A DNA stretch of 20,545 nt from JABIEQ01 sp964516055 (GTDB lineage: Bacteria > Patescibacteriota > Patescibacteriia > Magasanikbacterales > UBA922): the NCBI GenBank assembly GCA_964516055.1, contig CAZEYK010000015.1, positions 1 to 20,545 of the forward strand, given 5' to 3'. Below the pieces are notes generated by a model. That model was not told the DNA's origin. It saw only the letters and a program-made list of their open reading frames with translations, and did not search any database. The translations under genes and the position numbers were made by a program. This document shows, piece after piece, positions 1-8,160 of the stretch (the first letter of the stretch is position 1; every line of letters starts with the position of its first letter).

Positions 1-96
1 GAAACATTCTTGATCAAATTCTTTAAAAAAAGCCGACGTTTTTGTACCTTATGCCAAATCTGCCGTCAATTCTTTTCCACAAATATCACACCACAT
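1..96 (-). pseudogene. Small zinc-ribbon-like protein, interrupted by an in-frame stop, 3' part off the window
   Basis: Reading leftward from an ATG at 96-94, fifteen codons give MWCDICGKELTADLA, then a TAA at 51-49. The same frame stays open to the window edge and reads GTKTSAFFKEFDQECF, which looks like natural continuation with another cysteine. The CDIC pair resembles one half of a zinc ribbon. The start is well supported: AGGAGG (108-103) lies six bases upstream and a good promoter is at 174-201. The TAA may be a true mutation, an assembly error, or the genuine end of a 15-residue peptide. I do not recognise the family. The composition is AT-rich, unlike the small genes near the right end that share its leader architecture. 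Confidence 0.4.
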
Positions 97-120
97 GCAA
101 AACCTCCTGTGTGGTGGTGA

Positions 121-170
121 ACGTTTTTCGTTTCGCTTGGCCTCCCTGCCAAACCGGAAACGAAAAACGT
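121..170 (-). promoter_or_regulatory. Perfect 14-bp inverted repeat in the leader of the left-edge gene
   Basis: Bases 121-134 (ACGTTTTTCGTTTC) and 157-170 (GAAACGAAAAACGT) are exact reverse complements, and inside them TTGGC and GCCAA can pair around a six-base loop. The element begins close to the predicted transcription start and ends about 12 bases before the AGGAGG. It could be an mRNA 5' stabilising hairpin or an operator for a dimeric repressor; the sequence cannot decide between these. It does not match the CIRCE heat-shock operator. Confidence 0.6.
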
Positions 171-173
171 GTT

Positions 174-201
174 AGTGTACATGATATATAAAATATGTCA
201 A
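174..201 (-). promoter_or_regulatory. Sigma-70-type promoter for the left-edge gene
   Basis: On the minus strand a perfect -35 TTGACA (201-196), a 16-base spacer and a -10 TACACT (179-174) precede the hairpin leader. Predicted start of transcription is near 167. Confidence 0.6.
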
Positions 202-206
202 GAAGT

Positions 207-240
207 AAATAAAAAATCTCATAAATGAGATTTTTTATTT
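207..240 (-). terminator. Rho-independent terminator after the leftward unknown gene
   Basis: Arms 207-221 and 226-240 are perfect 15-base reverse complements with a four-base TAAA loop; the outer part of the stem is A/T only, so a U-run follows the TCTCA/TGAGA core on either strand. It lies 16 bases beyond the stop codon of the gene ending at 257, and immediately before the promoter of the left-edge gene. Confidence 0.75.
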
Positions 241-256
241 ACTATTGTTTTTCCCT

Positions 257-1101
257 TTATTCCACAAAATGTTTGATAAGATACATAAACTCTTGATATA
301 CCTCACTTTTCAGCATGGTATCAACGTCGATGGAAGATATGTTTGCCTGTTGATTTTTTTGTAATTGGACTTGTTTAAATAACATTTTATATTTTTCTAA
401 TATTCTGACTATTTTCTCCTGTCCAATCTGTTCTGCATATAATTGAAATTGGTCTAATTGCGTAAGTATTTGATCTAATATCATTCGCTGAACAAAATGA
501 TTTGCCAATTCGTTATTCTTTCCATTCATCCATTTTTCAGCCAAGTCATCAACAATTTTTCTATCTATAGCAACGATAAGTCGTGGAATGTTTTTCAATG
601 TCCCTACAAATGAACCATCTTCACTTTGAAAATATTTTACTTGCGCTAAATTTCCTTCATTAATTTCTTTTCTTACCCGTGATAATTTTTTTTCAAGATT
701 TGTTACTCCTTCAGTGACATCAAAAGCAATACCTGCATGTACATTCCCTAGCCCTTGTTGTATATCGGCAATACAATCCACACCATTGGCAATGTCATCA
801 TATTTTGCCGTTGGTGTGGTTGTGATATTTGGACCAAGCCATTCAGCTAATTCTACCTGATCAAAAAATATTGCCTCAAATACTTCTGCATGTTGTTGAA
901 AACGATCACGTTCACCACTAAAAGTTTCCTCCATTCTTTGTACATAGGCAACATCATTAGCTACATTTTCTTCCCCATAAATATCTACAAAATCATCATC
1001 ACCTTCTTTTGGACGAAATTCAGANNNNNNNNNNCTTTTTTATGTGCTCTACCAATTATTGATTCTCGTGATTCACGCGATTCCCTAAATGATCTTTTCA
1101 T
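257..1101 (-). CDS. Conserved-looking unknown protein, crossed by an assembly gap
   Basis: The frame is open leftward from the gap at 1025-1034 to a TAA at 257-259. The internal ATG at 934 is not the likely start, because thirty further codons upstream are open and read as ordinary protein (SEFRPKEGDDDFVDIYG and on). Right of the gap an ATG at 1101 begins MKRSFRESRESRESIIGRAHKK, 18 bases after the stop of the phosphomutase gene. I infer one gene of roughly 280 residues, second in that operon. With exactly ten Ns the two halves are out of phase, so the true gap length must differ. The protein is acidic to neutral and mostly helical at its C-terminus. The stretch YDDIANGVDCIADI followed by IAFDVT and a lysine-rich helix is faintly reminiscent of a nuclease-like core; this is speculation and no function is assigned. 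Confidence 0.65.
1025..1034. other. Assembly gap (ten Ns)
   Basis: Ten undetermined bases join two stretches that read as the N-terminal and the main part of one leftward gene. Their phases do not match across ten bases, so the run is probably a placeholder of arbitrary length. Confidence 0.95.
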
Positions 1102-1119
1102 ACAGTTACACAATATTTT

Positions 1120-2493
1120 TTATGAAAATATAGTACTAAATTCTTGTACCTTTTGTAGCGTTGTTTGTTTATCCCGTGATTCAAGATTTAATCGCAATAC
1201 TGGCTCAGTGTTTGATTTTCTGATACTTACCCATCCCCAATCAAACACCATTTTAAGCCCATCGAGGTGTGATATTTCTTGTGCTCGTTCTTTATACGTG
1301 TTTTCAATGCTCTCCATTACACCGTCTTTGTCTTCGACTTCAAAATTAATTTCTCCTGAGTGCGCGTATTTTTTTAATGGCGCAATAATTTCGCTCAGTG
1401 GCTGTTGTGCTTCTTGGAGCAGTTGGATGATATAGAGTAAACAAAGGTCTGATGATTCGACATTGTACATGTCTTTAAAATACAGGTGGAGGGAAAGCTC
1501 GCTGGCAAAGGCGGCTCTTTTTTCTTTCATGAGTGGTTTGATGAGTGCATGACCAACGGGACAAGATTCTACCGTGGCTCCGGCATGTTCCCATACTTCT
1601 TTGACAATCATACTTGATCGGAGATCTGCAAGCATGGTGGCATTGGGATGTTTTTTGAGGACGCTTAATCCAATGAGTGTCCCCACGTATGATGGATCCA
1701 CCACATTTCCCTGTTCATCGACAAGACCAATCCGATCCATATACGCATCAATAGCGAAGCCAAAATCAGCGTTGGTTTCTTTTACTTTTGCTTGTAGGTC
1801 TTTGAGTGTTTCTGTTTTTAGCGGGTTTGCTTCGTGATTTGGAAATGTTCCATCTGGTTCTAGATAAAGATACTCTGCGTTGTAGCCAAGTCGATCGATA
1901 ACTTTTGGGAGGGTTACTTTAGCCATACCGTTTCCGGCGTCAACAACAATGTGATATTTCTTTGTGTTATCAATATGTACAAGTGAAAAAATATGATCAA
2001 GGTATGCTGCGGTGAATTCTGTTTCAGTGACGGTTCCTTTTGTTTGGGCAAGTGGTTGTTGTTGATCAACTTCTTGGACGTATTGTTTGAGTGCTTCCAT
2101 GCCACTTCCCTTCCCTACAGCGAGTCCATTACCGAGCGCGAGTTTAAAACCATTGTACTGGGCAGGATTATGGCTGGCGGTAATCATGATTCCCCCGGCG
2201 TGTTCGTCGTAATGAGCACAAGTAAAATTAAATAATGGGGTGGTACTCATGCCAATGGCCACCACGTTGACGCCTTCATCAGTGATGCCGCGGATAACTT
2301 CGGGATAATAGCTATCACCACTTTGACGCATGTCTCTGCCGACAACGAGAGACTGTGTGGTGAGATCATACCCTTTTTCCGTGAGGAGTCGAACATAGGC
2401 TCTCCCTAGCGCATAGGCAAGTTCTTCTGACAGCTCGATGTCAGCAACTCCACGAATGTCGTACGAACGAAAGATGGTCTCTATAAACTTCAT
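1120..2493 (-). CDS. Phosphomannomutase/phosphoglucomutase family protein with altered metal loop
   Basis: 457 residues, normal length for bacterial alpha-D-phosphohexomutases, which interconvert hexose 1- and 6-phosphates for cell-surface sugar precursors. Seen in order: the N-terminal FRSYDIRG, the phosphoserine loop TASHNP (Ser about 107), and the C-terminal phosphate-binding loop RKSNTEP. Two hallmark motifs are changed: the magnesium loop, normally DGDGDR, reads DAYMDR at 249-254, losing the middle aspartate, and the sugar-binding GExSGH loop reads SELSLH. The family call is firm; activity is uncertain. ATG 2493 is chosen over an upstream TTG at 2520 because the predicted transcription start (about 2516) lies between them and MKFIETIFRSYDIRG is the usual N-terminus. 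It is first in a leftward two-gene operon and divergent from clpC. Confidence 0.85.
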   Translation of the reverse strand: MKFIETIFRSYDIRGVADIELSEELAYALGRAYVRLLTEKGYDLTTQSLVVGRDMRQSGDSYYPEVIRGITDEGVNVVAIGMSTTPLFNFTCAHYDEHAGGIMITASHNPAQYNGFKLALGNGLAVGKGSGMEALKQYVQEVDQQQPLAQTKGTVTETEFTAAYLDHIFSLVHIDNTKKYHIVVDAGNGMAKVTLPKVIDRLGYNAEYLYLEPDGTFPNHEANPLKTETLKDLQAKVKETNADFGFAIDAYMDRIGLVDEQGNVVDPSYVGTLIGLSVLKKHPNATMLADLRSSMIVKEVWEHAGATVESCPVGHALIKPLMKEKRAAFASELSLHLYFKDMYNVESSDLCLLYIIQLLQEAQQPLSEIIAPLKKYAHSGEINFEVEDKDGVMESIENTYKERAQEISHLDGLKMVFDWGWVSIRKSNTEPVLRLNLESRDKQTTLQKVQEFSTIFS

Positions 2494-2503
2494 ATATTTA
2501 TCT

Positions 2504-2532
2504 TTGACGAATAGGTCCAATTAGTATATAGT
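2504..2532 (+). promoter_or_regulatory. Promoter of the clpC operon
   Basis: TTGACG (2504-2509), a 17-base spacer and TATAGT (2527-2532); predicted start near 2539, giving a leader of about 38 bases before the clpC ATG. Its -10 overlaps the -10 of the opposing promoter. Confidence 0.6.
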
Positions 2533-2551
2533 AGCCGTGTTTATTATGCAA
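2523..2551 (-). promoter_or_regulatory. Promoter of the phosphomutase operon
   Basis: On the minus strand TTGCAT (2551-2546), 17 bases, then TATACT (2528-2523); predicted start near 2516. The -35 is weak and the -10 strong. Confidence 0.5.
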
Positions 2552-2576
2552 AATTTTGGCTATTTTGAGTGAAATT

Positions 2577-5153
2577 ATGAAATCACAAGAATTTTTGGAA
2601 AAACTCTCATCTCATTTAAAAAATGCAATTGCGTCCAGCATTTCTGTAGCAACCTCACTACACCACAAACAAGTTACGATTGTCCATCTTTTATATGGAA
2701 TTTCTAGTGAAAAAGGGTCTGTTGCCTATGATATTTTACAAAAATTTTCTCTTGACCATGAGACTATTTTTACCACGCTTTCTCTTACAAAGAAAGACAT
2801 AAAAGGACAATCCCAAAATATTACCACCACTATCCCAGAGCTTGATGCCGAATCAAAGCGAGCATTGGAAAAAGGTATTTTGGCGGCGTATGAACGCTCT
2901 CACACCTACGTTGGGACAGAGCACTTACTCTATGGTATCGCTGATCTTGATATAAGTGCGGACATTTTTGATACATTTGATATTGACATTGAAGCCCTTG
3001 TTGACCATATTGAATCCTTTTTTCAAAATATGGAACGGTTTCCTGAAGTAGAAGATGTTTCGGAAATGATGGAACAAATACAAGAAATTACTGGTGAAGA
3101 TCCTTCTCGGCCTCTTCAAACCCCCTCTAAAATTCCAACAAAAAAACAAAAGACTCCCTCTGCGAAAAAAACAAAAAATATCAATTCTCGAAAGCAAAAA
3201 CAGGCTACCGCGCTTGATATGTTTGCTGTTGATCTTACGGATAAATATGTCCAAGCTACCATTGACCCAGTTATTGGTCGCGAAAAGGAAATCACTCGAT
3301 TGATGCAAATTTTATGCCGAAAAACTAAAAATAATCCTGTGCTGGTTGGTGAACCGGGTGTTGGAAAAACGGCAATTGCTGAAGGACTCGCAAAACGAAT
3401 TATTGAAGGAAATGTTCCTGATGTACTCAAGAGAAAACAAATTTTATCGCTTGATTTGACACTGATGATTGCAGGAACTATTTATCGTGGAGAGTTTGAA
3501 TCTCGATTGAAACAAGTGATACAAGAAATTGAACAGCATCCTGATGTTATTGTCTTTATTGATGAACTTCATACCATTATTGGTGCAGGCTCAAATCAAG
3601 GAACCATGGATGCCGCAAATATTTTGAAGCCGGCTCTCGCTCGTGGAACACTCCGCTGTATTGGCGCGACAACAATTGATGAATACACCAAATACATTCA
3701 GAGTGACCCAGCGCTTGAGCGACGATTTCAGGCTATTAGTGTGGATGAGCCAAGTCGCGATGATGCTATTACTATTTTGAGAGGATTAAAAACGTATTAT
3801 GAACAATTTCATAGCGTCACCATTACTGATGAAGCAATTGTTGCTGCGGTTGATTTGAGTATGAAGTACATTCATGAAACGTATTTACCTGATAAGGCTA
3901 TTGATCTCATGGATGAAGCGGCTGCAGCAAAAACACTTATTCGCAAACAATCTCCTGATGAAAAAAAATACCATAAATTGCTCGATCAACTTGATGACAT
4001 TCAAGACCATAAAGAAGAAGCAATTATGGAAGAACATTTTGATGAAGCCACAAAATGGAAAAAGAAAGAACTCGCTATTGAAAAAAAGATTGTTCTGCAG
4101 AAAGCTTCATTAGCAGATGTTCAACAGGACCTGCAAAAAGAGGTTGTTGATACGACTGATATTGCGAATGTATTGAGCAATCGATTGTCTATTTCTCCTG
4201 ATGTGCTCTTGCAAAATACCTGGCAGCGACTTGATACACTTCATGAAAAATTAGCGACACACCTTGTTGGTCAAGACACGGCCATCGCTCGTGTGGTGGA
4301 TAGTTTACGTCAATCATATTTGCGCCCAGAACAAAAAACACGTCCCCGAAGTTCTTTACTTTTTGTGGGACCAAGTGGTGTGGGGAAAACTACGCTTGCC
4401 AGTATTCTAGCGGAACAATTGTATCATTCTCATCAAGCGCTTATTCGTCTTGATATGAGTGAATTTTCAGAATCTCATGGAACGAGTAAATTGCTTGGAT
4501 CTCCTGCTGGCTATATAGGACATGGAGAAAGAAATTTATTTACTGAGCAAATCCGAAAACGACCGCATTCCATTGTGCTGTTTGATGAAATTGATAAAGC
4601 CCATCCTGATGTACGAAAACTATTACTGCAAATTCTTGATGATGGTGTTCTAACGGATAGTAAAGGAAAAAAAACATATTTCAACCAAGCAATTATTATT
4701 CTTACCACGAATGTGGGAGCAGAACTCTTCCGATCCCATGGCATTGGATTTGGTCGTCAAGCGAAGGATGTTGAGGGTATGAAAGATACGGCGCAACAAA
4801 AAATTATTGAACAAAAACTGAATCATGAACTTGGCACGGCACTGATGAGCCGAGTACAATCAACCTGTATATTTTCTCCACTCAGCACAGAACATGTGGA
4901 AACACTTATTACCAAACACGTTTCTCGACTGAGTGACCATCTCAAAACACACCATGCGATGTCTATTGGGTTGAGTAAACAGGCAGTTGCGGCGCTGTGT
5001 ACCGAGTTGCATAATACAGAAAAGGGAGCGCGACATGTGGAACATTCTATGGATACCATCATTCATGCACTTGTGGTTGATATTTTAAAACAAAAAAAAC
5101 GAAAAAAACGATATATCCTGAAAAAGGAAAAAGAGTCGTATGTTCTTAGTTAG
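2577..5153 (+). CDS. clpC: ClpC-type AAA+ unfoldase (Clp ATPase, two nucleotide-binding domains)
   Basis: 858 residues. A double Clp N-domain occupies about 1-140, followed by a charged linker. The first ATPase domain has GEPGVGKT (258-265), IDELHT (Asp329, Glu330) and an ALERRF arginine-finger segment. A short helical middle domain with a UVR-like stretch (about 470-505) is typical of ClpC rather than ClpB, whose middle domain is much longer. The second ATPase domain has GPSGVGKT (598-605), a FDEIDKA Walker B (Asp670, Glu671) and a sensor-2 GAR near the C-terminus. An IGF tripeptide at 723-725 matches the loop that docks Clp ATPases on ClpP, so a role feeding a ClpP protease is inferred. The usual FxPEFxNR segment after it is degenerate (LMSRVQ). 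ATG 2577 is preferred to TTG 2556; GAGTGAA upstream is a weak ribosome site. First gene of the rightward run. Confidence 0.93.
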   Translation: MKSQEFLEKLSSHLKNAIASSISVATSLHHKQVTIVHLLYGISSEKGSVAYDILQKFSLDHETIFTTLSLTKKDIKGQSQNITTTIPELDAESKRALEKGILAAYERSHTYVGTEHLLYGIADLDISADIFDTFDIDIEALVDHIESFFQNMERFPEVEDVSEMMEQIQEITGEDPSRPLQTPSKIPTKKQKTPSAKKTKNINSRKQKQATALDMFAVDLTDKYVQATIDPVIGREKEITRLMQILCRKTKNNPVLVGEPGVGKTAIAEGLAKRIIEGNVPDVLKRKQILSLDLTLMIAGTIYRGEFESRLKQVIQEIEQHPDVIVFIDELHTIIGAGSNQGTMDAANILKPALARGTLRCIGATTIDEYTKYIQSDPALERRFQAISVDEPSRDDAITILRGLKTYYEQFHSVTITDEAIVAAVDLSMKYIHETYLPDKAIDLMDEAAAAKTLIRKQSPDEKKYHKLLDQLDDIQDHKEEAIMEEHFDEATKWKKKELAIEKKIVLQKASLADVQQDLQKEVVDTTDIANVLSNRLSISPDVLLQNTWQRLDTLHEKLATHLVGQDTAIARVVDSLRQSYLRPEQKTRPRSSLLFVGPSGVGKTTLASILAEQLYHSHQALIRLDMSEFSESHGTSKLLGSPAGYIGHGERNLFTEQIRKRPHSIVLFDEIDKAHPDVRKLLLQILDDGVLTDSKGKKTYFNQAIIILTTNVGAELFRSHGIGFGRQAKDVEGMKDTAQQKIIEQKLNHELGTALMSRVQSTCIFSPLSTEHVETLITKHVSRLSDHLKTHHAMSIGLSKQAVAALCTELHNTEKGARHVEHSMDTIIHALVVDILKQKKRKKRYILKKEKESYVLS

Positions 5154-5167
5154 CGTGTCTCGTGTGT

Positions 5168-5512
5168 ATGCCTGTCAATTCATATTCTTCTCTCGCATCA
5201 CAACTTTCGGCAGAAAAACATCAGCGTAGACGAGCATCCACGCTTTCTTTTGATGAACAAATACGCATGACTATCCAACAAGTAAAACGATATAAACAAC
5301 GATTGTCTGATGCTATTGCATCGGAAAATGATATGATACAGGATCAATGTATTGATCAATTATTAACTCTTCGCGCAGAACAAACGGCGCTATTATTGCG
5401 CAAAAAAGAAGAGGATGGTGAAATTGTTACTCCTGATATTATTGCGGTGTATACGAAACAATACTATGAGGACTGCCAGGCATTTTTAGTGTCACTTGAT
5501 CAGGTTATTTAA
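5168..5512 (+). CDS. Small helical unknown protein
   Basis: 114 residues from ATG 5168, 14 bases after the clpC stop and 11 bases before the next gene, so almost certainly in the same transcript. The sequence is charged and predicted largely helical, with a basic stretch (EKHQRRRAS) near the N-terminus. No signal peptide or membrane helix and only one cysteine, near the C-terminus. No Shine-Dalgarno is visible; a GTG at 5162 is an alternative start adding two residues. I do not recognise the family. Position suggests a cytosolic partner of ClpC or of the following membrane protein, but that is context only. Confidence 0.7.
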   Translation: MPVNSYSSLASQLSAEKHQRRRASTLSFDEQIRMTIQQVKRYKQRLSDAIASENDMIQDQCIDQLLTLRAEQTALLLRKKEEDGEIVTPDIIAVYTKQYYEDCQAFLVSLDQVI

Positions 5513-5523
5513 CTTCTTTTTTT

Positions 5524-6837
5524 ATGGCGGCACGTCGTAAACGAAAAAAAAGACAACTGCATAAGAAAATTGGAGGTGCGCTTCGCAAGCAAGGATTTGA
5601 ACCACCAGAGGTGTCCATTTCTACTGATGTGCAAACCAAAGCGCCAAGTGTTGAACACATTAATTCTTTTGCAGAAGATATTGTTAAAAAACCACAACCA
5701 GAACCTACCCTGTTTGGTGATAATGGATTACTCAATCAAGGTGAATTCGGAGATCAAGGAAAATATCCTAAACCACAAGCACCTCAGCCACCTGTTCCAA
5801 ACACTCCCGCAACCGATGAACAACCATCTTCTGAAGAAGAATCACCTGCACAAGAAAACATACCTGAAAAATCAAAAGATGGAGAGAACGCAGCAGCTCC
5901 TGAACCTGAAAAAAAACAAACAACTCCCAAAAAACCACAACCGACTCTTCTTGATAGAGATGGATTACTTGATCAAGGTGAATTCGGAGATCAGGGCAGA
6001 TATGACAATAACTGGAACCCTCAACAACGAGGTCCGGTAGAAACTCCAGAACAAGAAGCTGCGGCAGCGCAACAAGAACAACAAACTCCTTCTGACCAAG
6101 ACAATATTGGTGATGCTCAAAAAAAACAACACGCTCTTCCACAAAGTTCTGCCACAGATCAAAATGTTACAAAACAACCATCTGCAGAAGGAACTCAACC
6201 AGGATTGCCCGCAGGAGGAGCAACAACAACACCTGGTGATACTAAAAAAGAAAAAGATACATCACCACAATCTTCACAACAAGATCAAAAACGAGAACAG
6301 GCAACCCAACTTCGTAAACAACAAGTGGCATCACGAAGATCACGAAAGAACAAAGACAAACGTGGTGGAGGAAATAATGAAAGTATTGAAGCACTCAAAA
6401 AAGAAATTTCATCCCTGCAAGGAAAATTAAAAGAACTTGTTCCTACACCGTCTTGGCTCATTGGTCCTGGTATTGCGAGTATCCAAGAGCTGTTACCGTT
6501 GATTAATACTGGCTGGATTGCCGCAGTTTCTGCTATACTGTTAGGGATAGCAATGTTTATTTGGTATGTTACCCGGAATGAAACAATTAAACATGAAATA
6601 CGAGAAAGTTTACTCAAACGATTGATTGCTTCTGGTGTTCTTGATGCTATTCCATATGTAAACTGGTTTCCCTGGACAGTGCTTGTTCAGTTGAATACGG
6701 TGTACCATTTTTATAAGCGAACAAAAGAGTTTGCTAATGATTTATGGACGAAGAAAAATAAACTCAAACGGCTTACTCAAGCAGTAAACAAAGCAAAACG
6801 TCCCAACGGACTGAATGCTAAACGTGCTGGAGCATAG
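5524..6837 (+). CDS. Long disordered protein with repeated GEFGDQG motif and C-terminal membrane segments
   Basis: 437 residues. A strongly basic N-terminus (MAARRKRKKRQLHKK) is followed by about 230 residues rich in Pro, Gln, Glu and Lys, expected to be disordered. Two copies of a motif, TLFGDNGLLNQGEFGDQGKY at 62-81 and TLLDRDGLLDQGEFGDQGRY at 141-160, lie 79 residues apart. A short coiled-coil-like helix (ESIEALKKEISSLQGKLKEL) precedes a clear membrane helix around 322-345 (GWIAAVSAILLGIAMFIWYV) and a second hydrophobic stretch near 365-390 with PYVNWFPW, then a basic tail. No signal peptide. Family not recognised. Sitting between clpC and the exported proteins, it could be an inner-membrane assembly or scaffold component; that is inference. 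Confidence 0.75.
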   Translation: MAARRKRKKRQLHKKIGGALRKQGFEPPEVSISTDVQTKAPSVEHINSFAEDIVKKPQPEPTLFGDNGLLNQGEFGDQGKYPKPQAPQPPVPNTPATDEQPSSEEESPAQENIPEKSKDGENAAAPEPEKKQTTPKKPQPTLLDRDGLLDQGEFGDQGRYDNNWNPQQRGPVETPEQEAAAAQQEQQTPSDQDNIGDAQKKQHALPQSSATDQNVTKQPSAEGTQPGLPAGGATTTPGDTKKEKDTSPQSSQQDQKREQATQLRKQQVASRRSRKNKDKRGGGNNESIEALKKEISSLQGKLKELVPTPSWLIGPGIASIQELLPLINTGWIAAVSAILLGIAMFIWYVTRNETIKHEIRESLLKRLIASGVLDAIPYVNWFPWTVLVQLNTVYHFYKRTKEFANDLWTKKNKLKRLTQAVNKAKRPNGLNAKRAGA

Positions 6838-6856
6838 ATACATTTTGAGACTGGCG

Positions 6857-6893
6857 TTCCTTATTCAGAAGGAATTGCGCACATTATTTTTTT
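6857..6893 (+). terminator. Weak terminator-like hairpin between the membrane protein and the propeller gene
   Basis: TTCCTT (6857-6862) pairs with AAGGAA (6869-6874), extended loosely by GCG/CGC, and a seven-T run follows at 6887-6893, about 12 bases downstream of the stem. The distance makes it at best an attenuator. The surrounding 81-base gap is the largest inside the rightward run. Confidence 0.3.
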
Positions 6894-6918
6894 CTAACTT
6901 CTGACTATTTTCCTTTGT

Positions 6919-8136
6919 ATGGATAAAAAACGCATTATTGGAATTATCATATTTATTGTTTTTATTGTGGTCTTTGGCTATATTATTTACCGAATATTTT
7001 TTCGATCACCAAATCAAACAGGTGATACAACAGGAATTAACGGTAGTATTAGCGGTCAATTTCCAGGATCTCAGAATGGAAATGGAACACTTGGTGGTCT
7101 GCCTACGTCAGGAAATCTACCTGTGAGCGATACGGCAACACCGAGTGAAGATTTTTTTGTACCAAGTGATTTTCCTACTGTTCGAGAAATTACGCTTGAT
7201 CCCGTAAAAGGTACCACAGTAGGAGCTAATGGTGGGGTAAAATATTACAATCAAACTGATGGAAAATTTTATGGGGTTGATTCATTTGGTAATGCAAAAC
7301 TGCTTACTGAAGAGGTCTTTTATAATGTCCAAAATGTTGTTTGGTCCCCCACCAAAAATGAATCCATTATTGAATATCCTGATGGGGCAAACATTTATTA
7401 TAACTTTGATACTAAAAAACAAGTTACTCTTCCCAAACATTGGGAAAATTTTTCATTCTCTGAAAATGTTGAAAAAATTGCAGCAAAAAGCGTGGCTCTT
7501 TCAGCAGAAAATCGCTGGCTTGTTGTCAGTAATCCTGATGGAACGGATGTTCAACTTGTTGAAGCATTGGGAAATAATGCAGATAAAGTTACCGTGGATT
7601 GGTCCCCAAATAATCAAGTAGTTGCACTGGCACAAACGGGTGAAGCACTTGGCGCTAATAGACAGGATATTCACCTTGTAGGAATTAATGGTGAAAATTT
7701 TAGTCCCCTCACCGTGGAAGGACGTGGTTTTGAAAGTATCTGGTCTCCTGAAGGGAAAAAAATTCTGTATAGTGTCTATAATTCACGAAATAATTTTAAT
7801 CCCGAGTTATGGATTGCTAACGCAGAAGGAACCACAGCGGGAACAGGAAGAAAAAGTTTAGGATTAAGTACCTGGGCACAAAAATGTGCATTTCAAAGTG
7901 AACGTATCTTGTATTGTGCTGTCCCATCGGATTTGCAACGTGGCACAGGATTTGCTCCTGATTTAGCAAATAACACTCAAGATGTTTTTTATCGTATTGA
8001 TATTGAATCTGGTTCACGAACTCAATTGACGGTGGATGCTTTTCACGTTGTTCAATCTATGTTTTTGGGTGATGATGGAAAAAACATTTATTTTACTGAC
8101 AAAGTCCAACCAGGACTATACAGTCTTCCTCTTTAA
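6919..8136 (+). CDS. Membrane-anchored TolB-like beta-propeller protein
   Basis: 405 residues. An uncleaved N-terminal membrane helix (about 5-26, IIGIIIFIVFIVVFGYIIYR) is followed by a Gly/Asn/Ser/Thr-rich linker to about residue 75 and then a repeat-containing beta domain. Recurrent tryptophan-serine-proline units at Trp142, Trp228 and Trp275 (VWSPT, DWSPN, IWSPEG), each followed by a short beta hairpin, match PD40/TolB-type propeller blades. No catalytic motif is visible, so a binding or scaffold role outside the membrane is likely. It sits 24 bases upstream of the DsbA-like gene. No Shine-Dalgarno precedes the ATG. The propeller call rests on the blade motifs; the exact family is open. 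Confidence 0.75.
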   Translation: MDKKRIIGIIIFIVFIVVFGYIIYRIFFRSPNQTGDTTGINGSISGQFPGSQNGNGTLGGLPTSGNLPVSDTATPSEDFFVPSDFPTVREITLDPVKGTTVGANGGVKYYNQTDGKFYGVDSFGNAKLLTEEVFYNVQNVVWSPTKNESIIEYPDGANIYYNFDTKKQVTLPKHWENFSFSENVEKIAAKSVALSAENRWLVVSNPDGTDVQLVEALGNNADKVTVDWSPNNQVVALAQTGEALGANRQDIHLVGINGENFSPLTVEGRGFESIWSPEGKKILYSVYNSRNNFNPELWIANAEGTTAGTGRKSLGLSTWAQKCAFQSERILYCAVPSDLQRGTGFAPDLANNTQDVFYRIDIESGSRTQLTVDAFHVVQSMFLGDDGKNIYFTDKVQPGLYSLPL

Positions 8137-8160
8137 TGAGGTAGCCTTTTCTTTCTCTTT

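Noticed and set aside
121..170. Leader inverted repeat as a CIRCE heat-shock operator
   Set aside because: The arms do not resemble TTAGCACTC/GAGTGCTAA, and no HrcA-controlled gene is next to it.
890..1435. Rightward 181-codon frame spanning the N-run
   Set aside because: It reads through undetermined bases and is antisense to two well-supported leftward genes.
2493..2520. TTG 2520 as the start of the phosphomutase
   Set aside because: It lies upstream of the predicted transcription start and adds nine residues not seen before the usual N-terminus.
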